Assembly (NCBI GenBank): GCA_937959275.1
Contig: CALGLU010000052.1
Span: 1 to 64,000 of the forward strand
Reading direction: 5' to 3'
Length of the DNA: 64,000 nucleotides
Origin: an uncultured Saprospiraceae bacterium
GTDB taxonomy: Bacteria > Bacteroidota > Bacteroidia > Chitinophagales > Saprospiraceae
The position numbers were made by a program, and so were the translations under genes. The stretch's first letter is position 1. The number at the start of each line of letters is the position of its first letter. Positions 25,590 to 33,007 of the stretch are shown here, piece after piece. The notes under the pieces are model-generated. The model worked only from the letters and a program-made list of their open reading frames with translations, was not told the origin of the DNA and searched no databases.

Positions 25590-27273
25590 TGTCCTTCGTT
25601 TTAGTTGTTGAATTAATAATTCTTCCATCCTCCAATTCGATTACATTCTCTATATACTTCTTCCATATCTCATCGACCGAGGAAACGATTATACTCCATC
25701 TATTTTCTTCATTAATTAATCGAGCTATTATATTCTCTTTTTCAGATTGATTAACATGATCTAACGGGTCTTCTAGAATCAATAGTTTGGGATTCGTTGC
25801 AATAGCCCGAGCTAGCAGGATTCTATTCTGTATATTCCTTGGTACTTTTTTCCCTTCCGGGTCAATAATAGAATTAAATCCTAGTGGCAATTGAGAGATA
25901 TGAGGAGACAGCCCTGTGATGGCAATAGCTCTATTGATATTCTCTGGCGTAGCACTCTCTCTTGCTAATGAAATATTTTCTAAGATTGTACCTTGAATGA
26001 TTTCATTGTGACTGATGCAAAAACCTATTTCTTTCTTCACATCTTCAAAATCCAAAGACCCTATTGGAAAACCGTTGTACTTAAGTATACCATCCGTTGG
26101 CTTGAGGACACCTGCTAGTAATTTCAAAAAGGTTGACTTTCCAGAACTTGGTGGGCCGGATACAACTGTCGATGTGTTTTGTGGTATTTCGGCATTTAGC
26201 TGAAGTAAAGTTTCATTGCTTGCATTATCATACCGATAGGATACATTATTGAGGCTAATAGAATAAGAATCATCAGAGTCTTTCAACCTTGCACCTTTGA
26301 AATTATCCATTGGCATATCAAACACATACCCAATCTTTTCCAGAGCAGTTAACACATCATAAATCGACTCAATCGTTTTTATCAATTTTTCAACGGATGC
26401 TATGATGAGAATAATAATAATCTCTGCCGCTACAAACTGCCCAATATTCATCTGCTCATTAAATACAAGTATGCTGCCCGTTATTAGCAAGCCAGCTGCC
26501 ACCAGCACTTTGAAAATGATAAGATAAATAGATTGAGTGATAATGACTTTAAAATGACTTTCACGTGAATTGAGGTAATCATTTACATGTTGATCTGTTC
26601 GAGCTAAACTCAATTCGTTATTGCCAGCTAGTTTGAAAGACAGTTTCGTCCTAGCTATCTCCTCTAACCAAAACGCAATCTTGTATTTGTAAGATGACTC
26701 ATCTAAGCTAGTTTTTAAACCTTTAGGGCCCGTTGTCGCAATTATGAAATAAACCACAATCAACAATAAAACACTAAACAAAATAAAAAATGGATGATAC
26801 AAACTAAGCACTACAAGCCCTACTATAATTTGGAATATACCTAGTGAAAAATCAATTAAAATTTTTGGAAGCCCCTTTTGAATCGAAAGCGTATCAAAAA
26901 ATCGATTAGCAAGATCTGGTCCATAGTAATCTCTAAAGGCCTCATATTTGATTCTAGGGATTCTATAAGCGAATTCAAAAGAAGCCTTACTAAATATTTT
27001 TTGAGCTAGATTCTCTACAATTCTTAGCTGCAAGAGTTGCAAAATACCAGTTAAAGCTATACCTCCAATCACAAGAGCAACTAGCACATACCACGAGGTA
27101 GTTATTTGACCACCTTGAATTAAATTCACAATGGCTTGAATACCTAATGGTAAACTCAAATTGACAACCCCATTAAAAAATGCATAAATATAGACTTGAT
27201 AAATATCTTGTTTCTCAACTGAGAGCAGATTTTTAAATCTTAGAATCGCAGAATTAGATTGTGTTGCACTCAT
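25582..27273 (-). CDS. ABC exporter, fused permease and degenerate ATPase
   Basis: The protein is 563 aa from ATG 27273, which overlaps the previous stop (ATGA); the longer open frame has a non-homologous leader. Residues 1-310 are the six-helix ABC exporter domain with coupling helices, and there is no peptidase domain at the N-terminus. The ATPase domain (about 338-550) has a clear Walker A GPPSSGKST (373-381). The Q-loop Gln is Ser (ISH, 420-422), LSGGQ reads VPRNI (477-481), Walker B ends ILED, so Asp and Glu are swapped, and the switch His is Ser (532). It may hydrolyse ATP poorly, or pair with another protein. Partners: HlyD, TolC. Confidence 0.85.
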   Translation of the reverse strand: MSATQSNSAILRFKNLLSVEKQDIYQVYIYAFFNGVVNLSLPLGIQAIVNLIQGGQITTSWYVLVALVIGGIALTGILQLLQLRIVENLAQKIFSKASFEFAYRIPRIKYEAFRDYYGPDLANRFFDTLSIQKGLPKILIDFSLGIFQIIVGLVVLSLYHPFFILFSVLLLIVVYFIIATTGPKGLKTSLDESSYKYKIAFWLEEIARTKLSFKLAGNNELSLARTDQHVNDYLNSRESHFKVIITQSIYLIIFKVLVAAGLLITGSILVFNEQMNIGQFVAAEIIIILIIASVEKLIKTIESIYDVLTALEKIGYVFDMPMDNFKGARLKDSDDSYSISLNNVSYRYDNASNETLLQLNAEIPQNTSTVVSGPPSSGKSTFLKLLAGVLKPTDGILKYNGFPIGSLDFEDVKKEIGFCISHNEIIQGTILENISLARESATPENINRAIAITGLSPHISQLPLGFNSIIDPEGKKVPRNIQNRILLARAIATNPKLLILEDPLDHVNQSEKENIIARLINEENRWSIIVSSVDEIWKKYIENVIELEDGRIINSTTKTKDNA

Positions 27274-27914
27274 TTGATGACTGGTTTGCGGAAGTAGAAA
27301 AAGCTTAAAGGATACCTCAAAAATTCTTGAAGTAATCCTTTGCTGGAATCTATTAATTGAATCATAGTTATACCACGAGTCTTTAAGGTGATTGAAAATG
27401 TAATGAGAAAACTGACTACAAAATTTACTACCCCAATCATCCATACGCCGATAAAGCAATTCCAGAATATATGACTGGTCAGTCCCTCATTCAAAACTAA
27501 AGCACCTAAATAAGAAGCACTGAATGCTATGTGTCTAATATCAAAAGGAATCGAAAATAAATCTCCGAACAAAAATGCAGAACCAAGTAAAAAGCCTAAA
27601 GATAAATTTCCAATAAAAGCACCGAAGTGATTCTCTATGTAAAGTGCAATCCGATTTACCTGAGATTGTGAAAAGAATACACTAAGTATAGACATCCCTT
27701 CGATTCTATACCTTGTTTTCGAAAACTTTAATTTATTGTCTACATGACCCGATATAAAGCCAGACAAGGCTAAGAAAACACCAGCAATCGCTGCATAGTA
27801 GATGTTAATAGGATTACTAATTACAATTTGGTTAATGAGATATTCTGACTTTTTTGCATCAATTAAAACTGTATTCGAAAGTAAGGTCCAAACATAAAAA
27901 ATAATGATTGCCAT
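27270..27914 (-). CDS. Gcr-family 'site-specific recombinase' membrane protein, C-terminal part
   Basis: The frame has 214 codons from ATG 27914. It has about four or five membrane helices. It matches the C-terminal third of the SpecificRecomb/Gcr family (PF10136): AIAGVFLALSGFISGHVDNK, RIALYIENHFGAFIGNLSLG, IPFDIRHIAFSASYLGA and a VVSFLITFSITLKTRGI ending. The family is named for a putative recombinase but looks like a polytopic membrane protein. Homologs are one chain; here the N-terminal part is a separate frame that stops 3 bp before this ATG in a different frame. Its end overlaps the ABC start. Confidence 0.75.
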   Translation of the reverse strand: MAIIIFYVWTLLSNTVLIDAKKSEYLINQIVISNPINIYYAAIAGVFLALSGFISGHVDNKLKFSKTRYRIEGMSILSVFFSQSQVNRIALYIENHFGAFIGNLSLGFLLGSAFLFGDLFSIPFDIRHIAFSASYLGALVLNEGLTSHIFWNCFIGVWMIGVVNFVVSFLITFSITLKTRGITMIQLIDSSKGLLQEFLRYPLSFFYFRKPVIK

Positions 27915-27917
27915 TGG

Positions 27918-28973
27918 TTAGGCTACGCTCATGTTACCAACAAACGAGATAAACTGAGAGCGTAATGTGTTTTTTACAATATGGATAACACCTCCAATAT
28001 TATCCACCTTCAAGTCATTGTCATCATCGATATATTTAGCTATAGTTGACGCAGTCATCGCGGGTTGTTTGGTAGCAATGATACCTCCAAGCTTTTTTAC
28101 CAAAATAAAACAAACCGCATAGTTTAAACTGAAAATGAAAGCACTACTCAGGTCTGGGTACTTATAGGTATCAAAAAAGAGTTTTGCAAAAGCAAACAAA
28201 GAAATTATGAATCCACCTAACATACTCTTCTTTAAAAACTTTAAATATTCTTGCTTATTTTCTGCAATGTATTTTTCGCCTTTAGCTGCAGTGTGTTCAA
28301 CGGCTTGTAGAAGGACTAGGTCAAAATGATACCTACAATATTTTATGATGCTTCTGTGGTTATCGTATTCATTTACATATTCATGTATTAGCTGCTTCCA
28401 TACTTTAGTGTCATTATTGTTGTCATTTAATTTTACGAGAAGTCGGAGTCGCTCTAAGTATTTTGAAACTAACTTCGTCTTATAGCTTAGTTGGATAGAT
28501 GTACCAAATCTATTTTTATGAAGCCTGAATTGCTTAAAAATTGTTTTAATATCACTTATGATCTTCAGTAATTCACTCGTGCTTTGGGTCTCTATTCCGG
28601 AGCACTTTGAGGCAAGATCAGAAAAAATATTTACGTCAATCAGTAGCGATTCTAATTTGTACTTTATGTTCTTATCTAATCCAATGGCTGTTACTTTACT
28701 AGAAAGCAATACGATACTTTGATAAATATGCTCTTTTAGCTTGACCCGATCAATTGAATCCAAATCAACGATATCATTCAAATTTAATGAATCCGATTTC
28801 TTCAATTTGTTCGAAAGCACATACTTTTCGAAAGATTTTGGTTCTATAAATTCAGGCAGAAACTTCTTTTTAACTCTTGAGATCAGTCCGCTCATGAAAC
28901 CGTAGTTATCCAACAAAGAATACTTTGTAAAAAAACCATAAAAGTCCGAATTTGTATAGCTAGGCTTCTTCAA
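27918..28973 (-). CDS. Gcr-family membrane protein, N-terminal part
   Basis: The frame has 351 codons with a TTG start at 28973; ATG 28895 (codon 27) is the alternative. The first 220 residues are charged and helical. The family core follows: YCRYHFDLVLLQAVEHTAAK, KGEKYIAENKQEYLKFLKKS, two membrane helices, and LGGIIATKQPAMTASTIAKY, which is diagnostic for Gcr/SpecificRecomb. The stop falls just after LRSQFISFVGNMSVA, where homologs continue without a break into the next frame's MAIIIFYVWTLL. It is therefore a split or frameshifted gene, intact on both sides. It lies 31 bp after the HPF-like gene. Confidence 0.75.
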   Translation of the reverse strand: MKKPSYTNSDFYGFFTKYSLLDNYGFMSGLISRVKKKFLPEFIEPKSFEKYVLSNKLKKSDSLNLNDIVDLDSIDRVKLKEHIYQSIVLLSSKVTAIGLDKNIKYKLESLLIDVNIFSDLASKCSGIETQSTSELLKIISDIKTIFKQFRLHKNRFGTSIQLSYKTKLVSKYLERLRLLVKLNDNNNDTKVWKQLIHEYVNEYDNHRSIIKYCRYHFDLVLLQAVEHTAAKGEKYIAENKQEYLKFLKKSMLGGFIISLFAFAKLFFDTYKYPDLSSAFIFSLNYAVCFILVKKLGGIIATKQPAMTASTIAKYIDDDNDLKVDNIGGVIHIVKNTLRSQFISFVGNMSVA

Positions 28974-29004
28974 GAGTTACCATTTATCACTGATTCAAAG
29001 AATG

Positions 29005-29319
29005 TTAAGCCCAAGGAGTTTGTTTCCTAAATTGTCTATCCAAGGCTGCAGTCTTTCTCAATTGGCGCTTAATTTTAGCACTTAGCGTAGACCATAAACT
29101 ATTTAGATTCTGAGAGTGGGCTGAAATGATGATATCGGGACCCGGCACTCCAAGTTTTACAACCACTGTATATGAAGCGGGTTTAATCGATTCTTTTTTG
29201 ATGTAGATCTCAGAATAAAGCAGATTATTAAACTTTCTACTGAGCTTCAGTATCTTCCATTTTGCAAATCTGATGTATTTGTTTGAGATATTGGCTTGAT
29301 TTCTAATAACAAACTCCAT
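29005..29319 (-). CDS. HPF/RaiA-like ribosome-associated domain protein
   Basis: The protein is 104 aa from ATG 29319; the longer frame from 29358 would start inside the promoter palindrome. It has the HPF beta-alpha-beta layout: FAKWKILKLSRKFNNLLYSE, SYTVVVKLGVPGPDIIISA and a final NLNSLWSTLSAKIKRQLRK helix typical of ribosome hibernation factors. It lacks the C-terminal dimerisation domain of long HPF. Family members bind the 30S subunit in stress or stationary phase. Here it heads an export operon rather than sitting alone, so its role may be different. Confidence 0.75.
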   Translation of the reverse strand: MEFVIRNQANISNKYIRFAKWKILKLSRKFNNLLYSEIYIKKESIKPASYTVVVKLGVPGPDIIISAHSQNLNSLWSTLSAKIKRQLRKTAALDRQFRKQTPWA

Positions 29320-29345
29320 AAAATGCGTTTTGATTATTGATGAAA

Positions 29346-29379
29346 CAAATATATACATATGTTAGTATTACTAACATAT
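29346..29379 (-). promoter_or_regulatory. Promoter with 23-bp inverted-repeat operator
   Basis: On the minus strand the -7 box is TATATTTG (29353-29346), a perfect TAnnTTTG, 26 bases before the HPF ATG. Just upstream lies a perfect inverted repeat with 11-bp arms and a 1-base centre (29357-29379: ATATGTTAGTA-T-TACTAACATAT). It covers the spacer and the expected -33 region, the usual position of a repressor operator. The rest of the gap to ung (29380-29641) shows nothing else. Confidence 0.6.
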
Positions 29380-29641
29380 TTAGTAGTAATACTTTTGTAT
29401 TTATTTTGACTACAACTAAAGCTTCCAAAGCTTTACGAGATCAAACACCTAAATAAGGTTATAGTTACGATATTTATATACTATTTCACTGGTAAGCTTG
29501 GCCTATTTCATTACATCTAAATTGATAATTTATAAAACAGCTAAGGTTTTTAGCATTTTCACTATTTAGCGAACAACAGGAGCGCTTAGAAAGGCCTAGA
29601 ACACTCGCTTTTTGGGTACTTTAAACTATCTTGCTATCTCA

Positions 29642-30322
29642 ATGAATTTAAAAGAGATAGAAATTGATCCTAGCTGGAAAACGGTCCTAAACGAGGAATT
29701 TAAGACGGCCTATTTTTCAAAGATTAAAACAAAGCTTACGGACTCTAAGAATCAAGGCCTGACGGTATATCCGCCTAGTCAATTAATTTTCAATGCCTTC
29801 AACTCTACCCCATTCCAACAAGTAAAAGTGGTTATCTTAGGGCAAGACCCTTATCACGGACCTGGAGAAGCAATGGGATTGTGCTTTAGTGTACCAAGAG
29901 GAGTTCGTATACCACCGTCACTTAGAAATGTATTTAAGGAGATTCACCAAGATCTTGATTTGCCGATACCTGTACATGGAGATTTGACATCATGGGCTAA
30001 ACAAGGTGTCTTACTCTTAAATACCATCTTAACTGTTGAACATAAACAAGCTGGTTCCCATAAAAACATTGGTTGGAGTGAGTTTACAGATACAGTCATT
30101 CGGACGATATCAGATCAACTTGAAGGCATCGTATTTTTACTGTGGGGTAATTATGCTAAATCAAAAATCCTATTAATCGATGAGAAGAAACATTTTGTTT
30201 TAAGTTCTGCTCATCCATCTCCTCTGGCAGGAAACCGCTTCTTTGGCCATCACCATTTTAGTGGCACCAATAAGATCCTAAAAAAACAAGGAAAGGAGCC
30301 AATTGATTGGACTATACGCTAA
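29642..30322 (+). CDS. ung: Uracil-DNA glycosylase, family 1
   Basis: The protein is 226 aa from ATG 29642; a TTG ten codons upstream is less likely. It removes uracil from DNA. Catalytic motif A is GQDPYHGPG (67-75), with the general base Asp69. The LLLNTILTVEHKQAGSHKN loop and the C-terminal SAHPSPLAGNRFFGHHHF follow, carrying the catalytic His and the DNA-intercalation loop. All conserved residues are present and the length is normal. The DUF423 gene follows 13 bp later. Confidence 0.95.
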   Translation: MNLKEIEIDPSWKTVLNEEFKTAYFSKIKTKLTDSKNQGLTVYPPSQLIFNAFNSTPFQQVKVVILGQDPYHGPGEAMGLCFSVPRGVRIPPSLRNVFKEIHQDLDLPIPVHGDLTSWAKQGVLLLNTILTVEHKQAGSHKNIGWSEFTDTVIRTISDQLEGIVFLLWGNYAKSKILLIDEKKHFVLSSAHPSPLAGNRFFGHHHFSGTNKILKKQGKEPIDWTIR

Positions 30323-30335
30323 TCCTAATTATCAT

Positions 30336-30731
30336 ATGAATAAGATTTTTTTAATTCTGGGAACTGTCATTTGTTTACTTGCTATTGTCATGGGTGCTTT
30401 TGGTGCACACATGATTGAAAACCAATTCGGCGAGCGATCCTCAGAAATATTTGATACTGCTGCCACTTACCAAATGTATCATGGCTTGGCTATCTTGATC
30501 ACCTGCCTCATGTCTACAACATTGAATTCTAAATTATTCAAAATTGCAATGTACTTTTTTATCGTGGGCACCATTTGTTTTTCAGGCTCATTGTATCTCT
30601 TAGCGTTTAAGACGATCATTGGACCAGCAATCCATTACATCGGTCCAATAACGCCGATTGGAGGCTTACTCTATATCATTGGATGGATACTCTTTATCGT
30701 CGGTATCCTCAAATCAAAACCAACTACATAA
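30336..30731 (+). CDS. DUF423 family membrane protein
   Basis: The protein is 131 aa from ATG 30336, which lies after the ung stop. It has four membrane helices, starting FLILGTVICLLAIVMGAFGAH. The family hallmarks GAFGAH, DTAATYQMYHGLAIL and a C-terminal PITPIGGLLYIIGWILF are all present. Function is unknown. It forms a two-gene plus-strand unit with ung; the same small-membrane-protein pairing is frequent and may be only positional. Confidence 0.9.
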   Translation: MNKIFLILGTVICLLAIVMGAFGAHMIENQFGERSSEIFDTAATYQMYHGLAILITCLMSTTLNSKLFKIAMYFFIVGTICFSGSLYLLAFKTIIGPAIHYIGPITPIGGLLYIIGWILFIVGILKSKPTT

Positions 30732-31090
30732 TAGAGTAATATAAATAAGTCATCCATTGAGGATTTAGATGAGTAAATGAATTAATCTAGGTCAACTTGA
30801 GAACACTTTCTTATGTGTCTTGTACAATATCCACTGGCTAATGTGCCTTATGTGTTTCTCCTTCTACGCCATCTTTTGTTTTAAAAAAGATCCGCCTGTG
30901 CGTGTCATTTTACTGCCAAACTATAATTTGTTCTGATTTTAAAAACAGTCCACACGATTCTGCTGAATCGATTCATTTAACATAACTATAAACTTTCCAT
31001 AGCTAACCTTAACACCCTGTGCACCGACTTTATAGTAAGAGTGATGTACTACGCTTCACTTGAATTGTTCATAAACTAAAACATAAGATT
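30732..31090. other. Intergenic region, no gene seen
   Basis: This 359-bp stretch precedes the outer-membrane barrel gene. I see no open frame worth calling. A short repeated phrase (CTTATGTGT) occurs near 30811 and 30849. No terminator for the ung-DUF423 unit stands out, and no clear -7 box. It probably carries the promoter for 31091. Confidence 0.4.
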
Positions 31091-31771
31091 ATGAAATATG
31101 CACTCAGTATTCTTGCGATCATCCTTCTCAGCATTCAAACTCAAGCACAATTTACCATTGGCACACACGCTGGCGTAGACTTGAATAACATTCGAATCAC
31201 CGGCATCCCCGAAGTCCTCACAGATGTGAAGCAAAACACAAGCTTTGCCATGTTCGGTATTCATGGCTCGTATACCCTAAGCCCAAGCATAGCTCTTAAG
31301 GCTGAACTTAATTATTCAAAAAAGGGCTTTGAAATCAATGAGACTGTCAACCAGACTGTATTTGGCATCAATATCCCGATAGGCATCAAAGCTAGAACGA
31401 GCCTGACTCAAATCGAAACACCAATCCTTTTGACTTATACAAAACCGTCAGGGCCTGTCGACATTTTTGTAGAAGGTGGGCCAGTCTTTTCATATAGTGC
31501 AACGGGTAACATAGAGCCAGTTGGTGCTCTTGGTTTAGACTTCAATTTGCCAGACATCCCGATTCAGTTTACAGGAGATGGATATAATCGCATGGGAGTT
31601 GGCGGAGCTTTAGGCATTGGCGTGTCCAAGCATGTAACTGATCAAGTTTCCATATTTGGTCGAACGCGATATACACATTCATTCACTGATATTTTAGATA
31701 ACCCAATTGTGAATATTAAAACTAGAGCCAATACAATTCACCTAGGCGTTGGTATCTCATATACATTATAG
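31091..31771 (+). CDS. PorT-like outer membrane beta-barrel protein
   Basis: The protein is 226 aa. The signal peptide is MKYALSILAIILLSIQTQAQ. The mature part shows alternating barrel strands: FTIGTHAGVDLNNIRITGIP, SIALKAELNYSKKGFEI, QIETPILLTYTKPSGPVDIFVEGGP split over two strands, and a final TIHLGVGISYTL ending in an aromatic-hydrophobic strand, all typical of OMP_b-brl_2/PorT proteins. It is probably an eight- to ten-strand barrel in the outer membrane; its specific role is unknown. It is monocistronic and followed by a clear terminator at 31784. Confidence 0.85.
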   Translation: MKYALSILAIILLSIQTQAQFTIGTHAGVDLNNIRITGIPEVLTDVKQNTSFAMFGIHGSYTLSPSIALKAELNYSKKGFEINETVNQTVFGINIPIGIKARTSLTQIETPILLTYTKPSGPVDIFVEGGPVFSYSATGNIEPVGALGLDFNLPDIPIQFTGDGYNRMGVGGALGIGVSKHVTDQVSIFGRTRYTHSFTDILDNPIVNIKTRANTIHLGVGISYTL

Positions 31772-31783
31772 AAGCTGAGTGTT

Positions 31784-31813
31784 AGGTCTGCCAATGTGTT
31801 TGGCAGGCCTTTT
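31784..31813 (+). terminator. Rho-independent terminator after the beta-barrel gene
   Basis: An 11-bp stem (AGGTCTGCCAA / TTGGCAGGCCT, one G-T pair) with a TGTGT loop is followed by TTTT and lies 13 bp after the stop codon. Confidence 0.8.
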
Positions 31814-31874
31814 CCTTTGGTATATTGCTCACTGACCAGAATTACACCACGCTTCCTTCTTGCTTCTTCTATCT

Positions 31875-32807
31875 TCAACTCGATTTATAATCAACTTCTC
31901 GATACGCTTTAATGACAGCCAATTCCCCTTCTTTATCTGGGTAAAAATTCCCGTGCTCCATTCCTAAAATACCTTGATAGCCTTTTTCGTGGATGTATTT
32001 AAATACATTCTTGTAATTGATCTCACCGGTCGTTGGTTCTTTTCTACCAGGGTTATCCCCTATTTGGTAATAGCCAATTTCATCCCATGCCTTTTCTATA
32101 TTCGGTATTAGATTACCTTCTTGTATTTGTTGATGATAGATATCGAATAAGATTTTGCATGCAGGGCTATCCACAGCCTTGCATATTTGGTAGGCTTGCG
32201 AAATTTTGGTAAGAAAGAGTCCTGGATGATTAAAGAAGTTAAGCGGCTCTAAGACCATGACCAGCTTGTGAGGTGCGAGAATATCGGATGCTCGTTTTAA
32301 TACTTCGATTACATTTGCTGTTTGGTATCCCATATCTTGCCTTGGGTCCAGACTGCCTGGCAGCACAGTCATCCATGTTGCATTCGCTCGTTTAGCTGTA
32401 TCGACAGAAGCTCTAATGCTGTTTAAAAATTCTTCTCGAATTGATTCATCATCTGTGACGAGTGTTGGTTTTTTACCCATGACTCGCCCACCCACAAATA
32501 CACCCATGTCCATATTCAGCTCCGCAATCTTCTTCCCAATTTTTTCCTGCATGGCTAGTTCGCGTCGCTCTTTCAGGTAATTATCTTCTATCGCGGTAAA
32601 TCCTTGATCGGCCATGAATTGGATTTCGTCGAGCGGGTCTTCGCCTGCGTGGTGGGTGAACATTCCGACGTGTGGGGCAAATTTCATGGTGAAATTTGGC
32701 TCAGACAGCAATGGCCTTGGTGTTTGTAATACTGCAGCGGAGATACTAAGTGCTGAAAGTACTGCTGGTGTGGCTAGGCTTGACATTACAAATTGTCTTC
32801 TTTTCAT
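31875..32807 (-). CDS. Hydroxypyruvate isomerase-like TIM-barrel protein with Tat signal
   Basis: The protein is 310 aa. The N-terminus MKRRQFVMSSLATPAVLSAL is a twin-arginine-type signal, so it is probably exported folded. The rest is an AP_endonuc_2/xylose isomerase-like TIM barrel with metal-site blocks VLEPLNFFNHPGL (Glu), ILFDIYHQQIQEGNL (Asp/His), YYQIGDNPGRKEPTTGEINY and GILGMEHGN (Glu/His). It resembles hydroxypyruvate isomerase and inosose-type epimerases. The substrate is probably a sugar or sugar acid, unknown. It is a monocistronic minus-strand gene. Confidence 0.82.
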   Translation of the reverse strand: MKRRQFVMSSLATPAVLSALSISAAVLQTPRPLLSEPNFTMKFAPHVGMFTHHAGEDPLDEIQFMADQGFTAIEDNYLKERRELAMQEKIGKKIAELNMDMGVFVGGRVMGKKPTLVTDDESIREEFLNSIRASVDTAKRANATWMTVLPGSLDPRQDMGYQTANVIEVLKRASDILAPHKLVMVLEPLNFFNHPGLFLTKISQAYQICKAVDSPACKILFDIYHQQIQEGNLIPNIEKAWDEIGYYQIGDNPGRKEPTTGEINYKNVFKYIHEKGYQGILGMEHGNFYPDKEGELAVIKAYREVDYKSS

Positions 32808-33007
32808 GATTATAGGATTGAATTCTATTGGTCATCATAAGATAGGAATTATTGGGATGAGAGAGGTATGTAGGTGTGAAGATTTGACATATTTTTAATT
32901 TTGGTTAAATCTACAACAGTAGAACTGACCAGTTCATTTTTATAAACTTTAGATACATACATACTCCTAAATTTTCATGAAATTGACTCTACAAATTGAT
33001 AGTAACC

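Noticed and set aside
27274-27459. N-terminal extension of the ABC exporter (62 codons)
   Set aside because: It is an antisense-like out-of-frame reading of the Gcr C-terminal gene; ATG 27273 overlaps that gene's stop and opens the real protein.
29005-29358. HPF-like protein starting at 29358
   Set aside because: That start lies inside the promoter's inverted repeat, and the added 13 residues have no counterpart in the fold; ATG 29319 is better.
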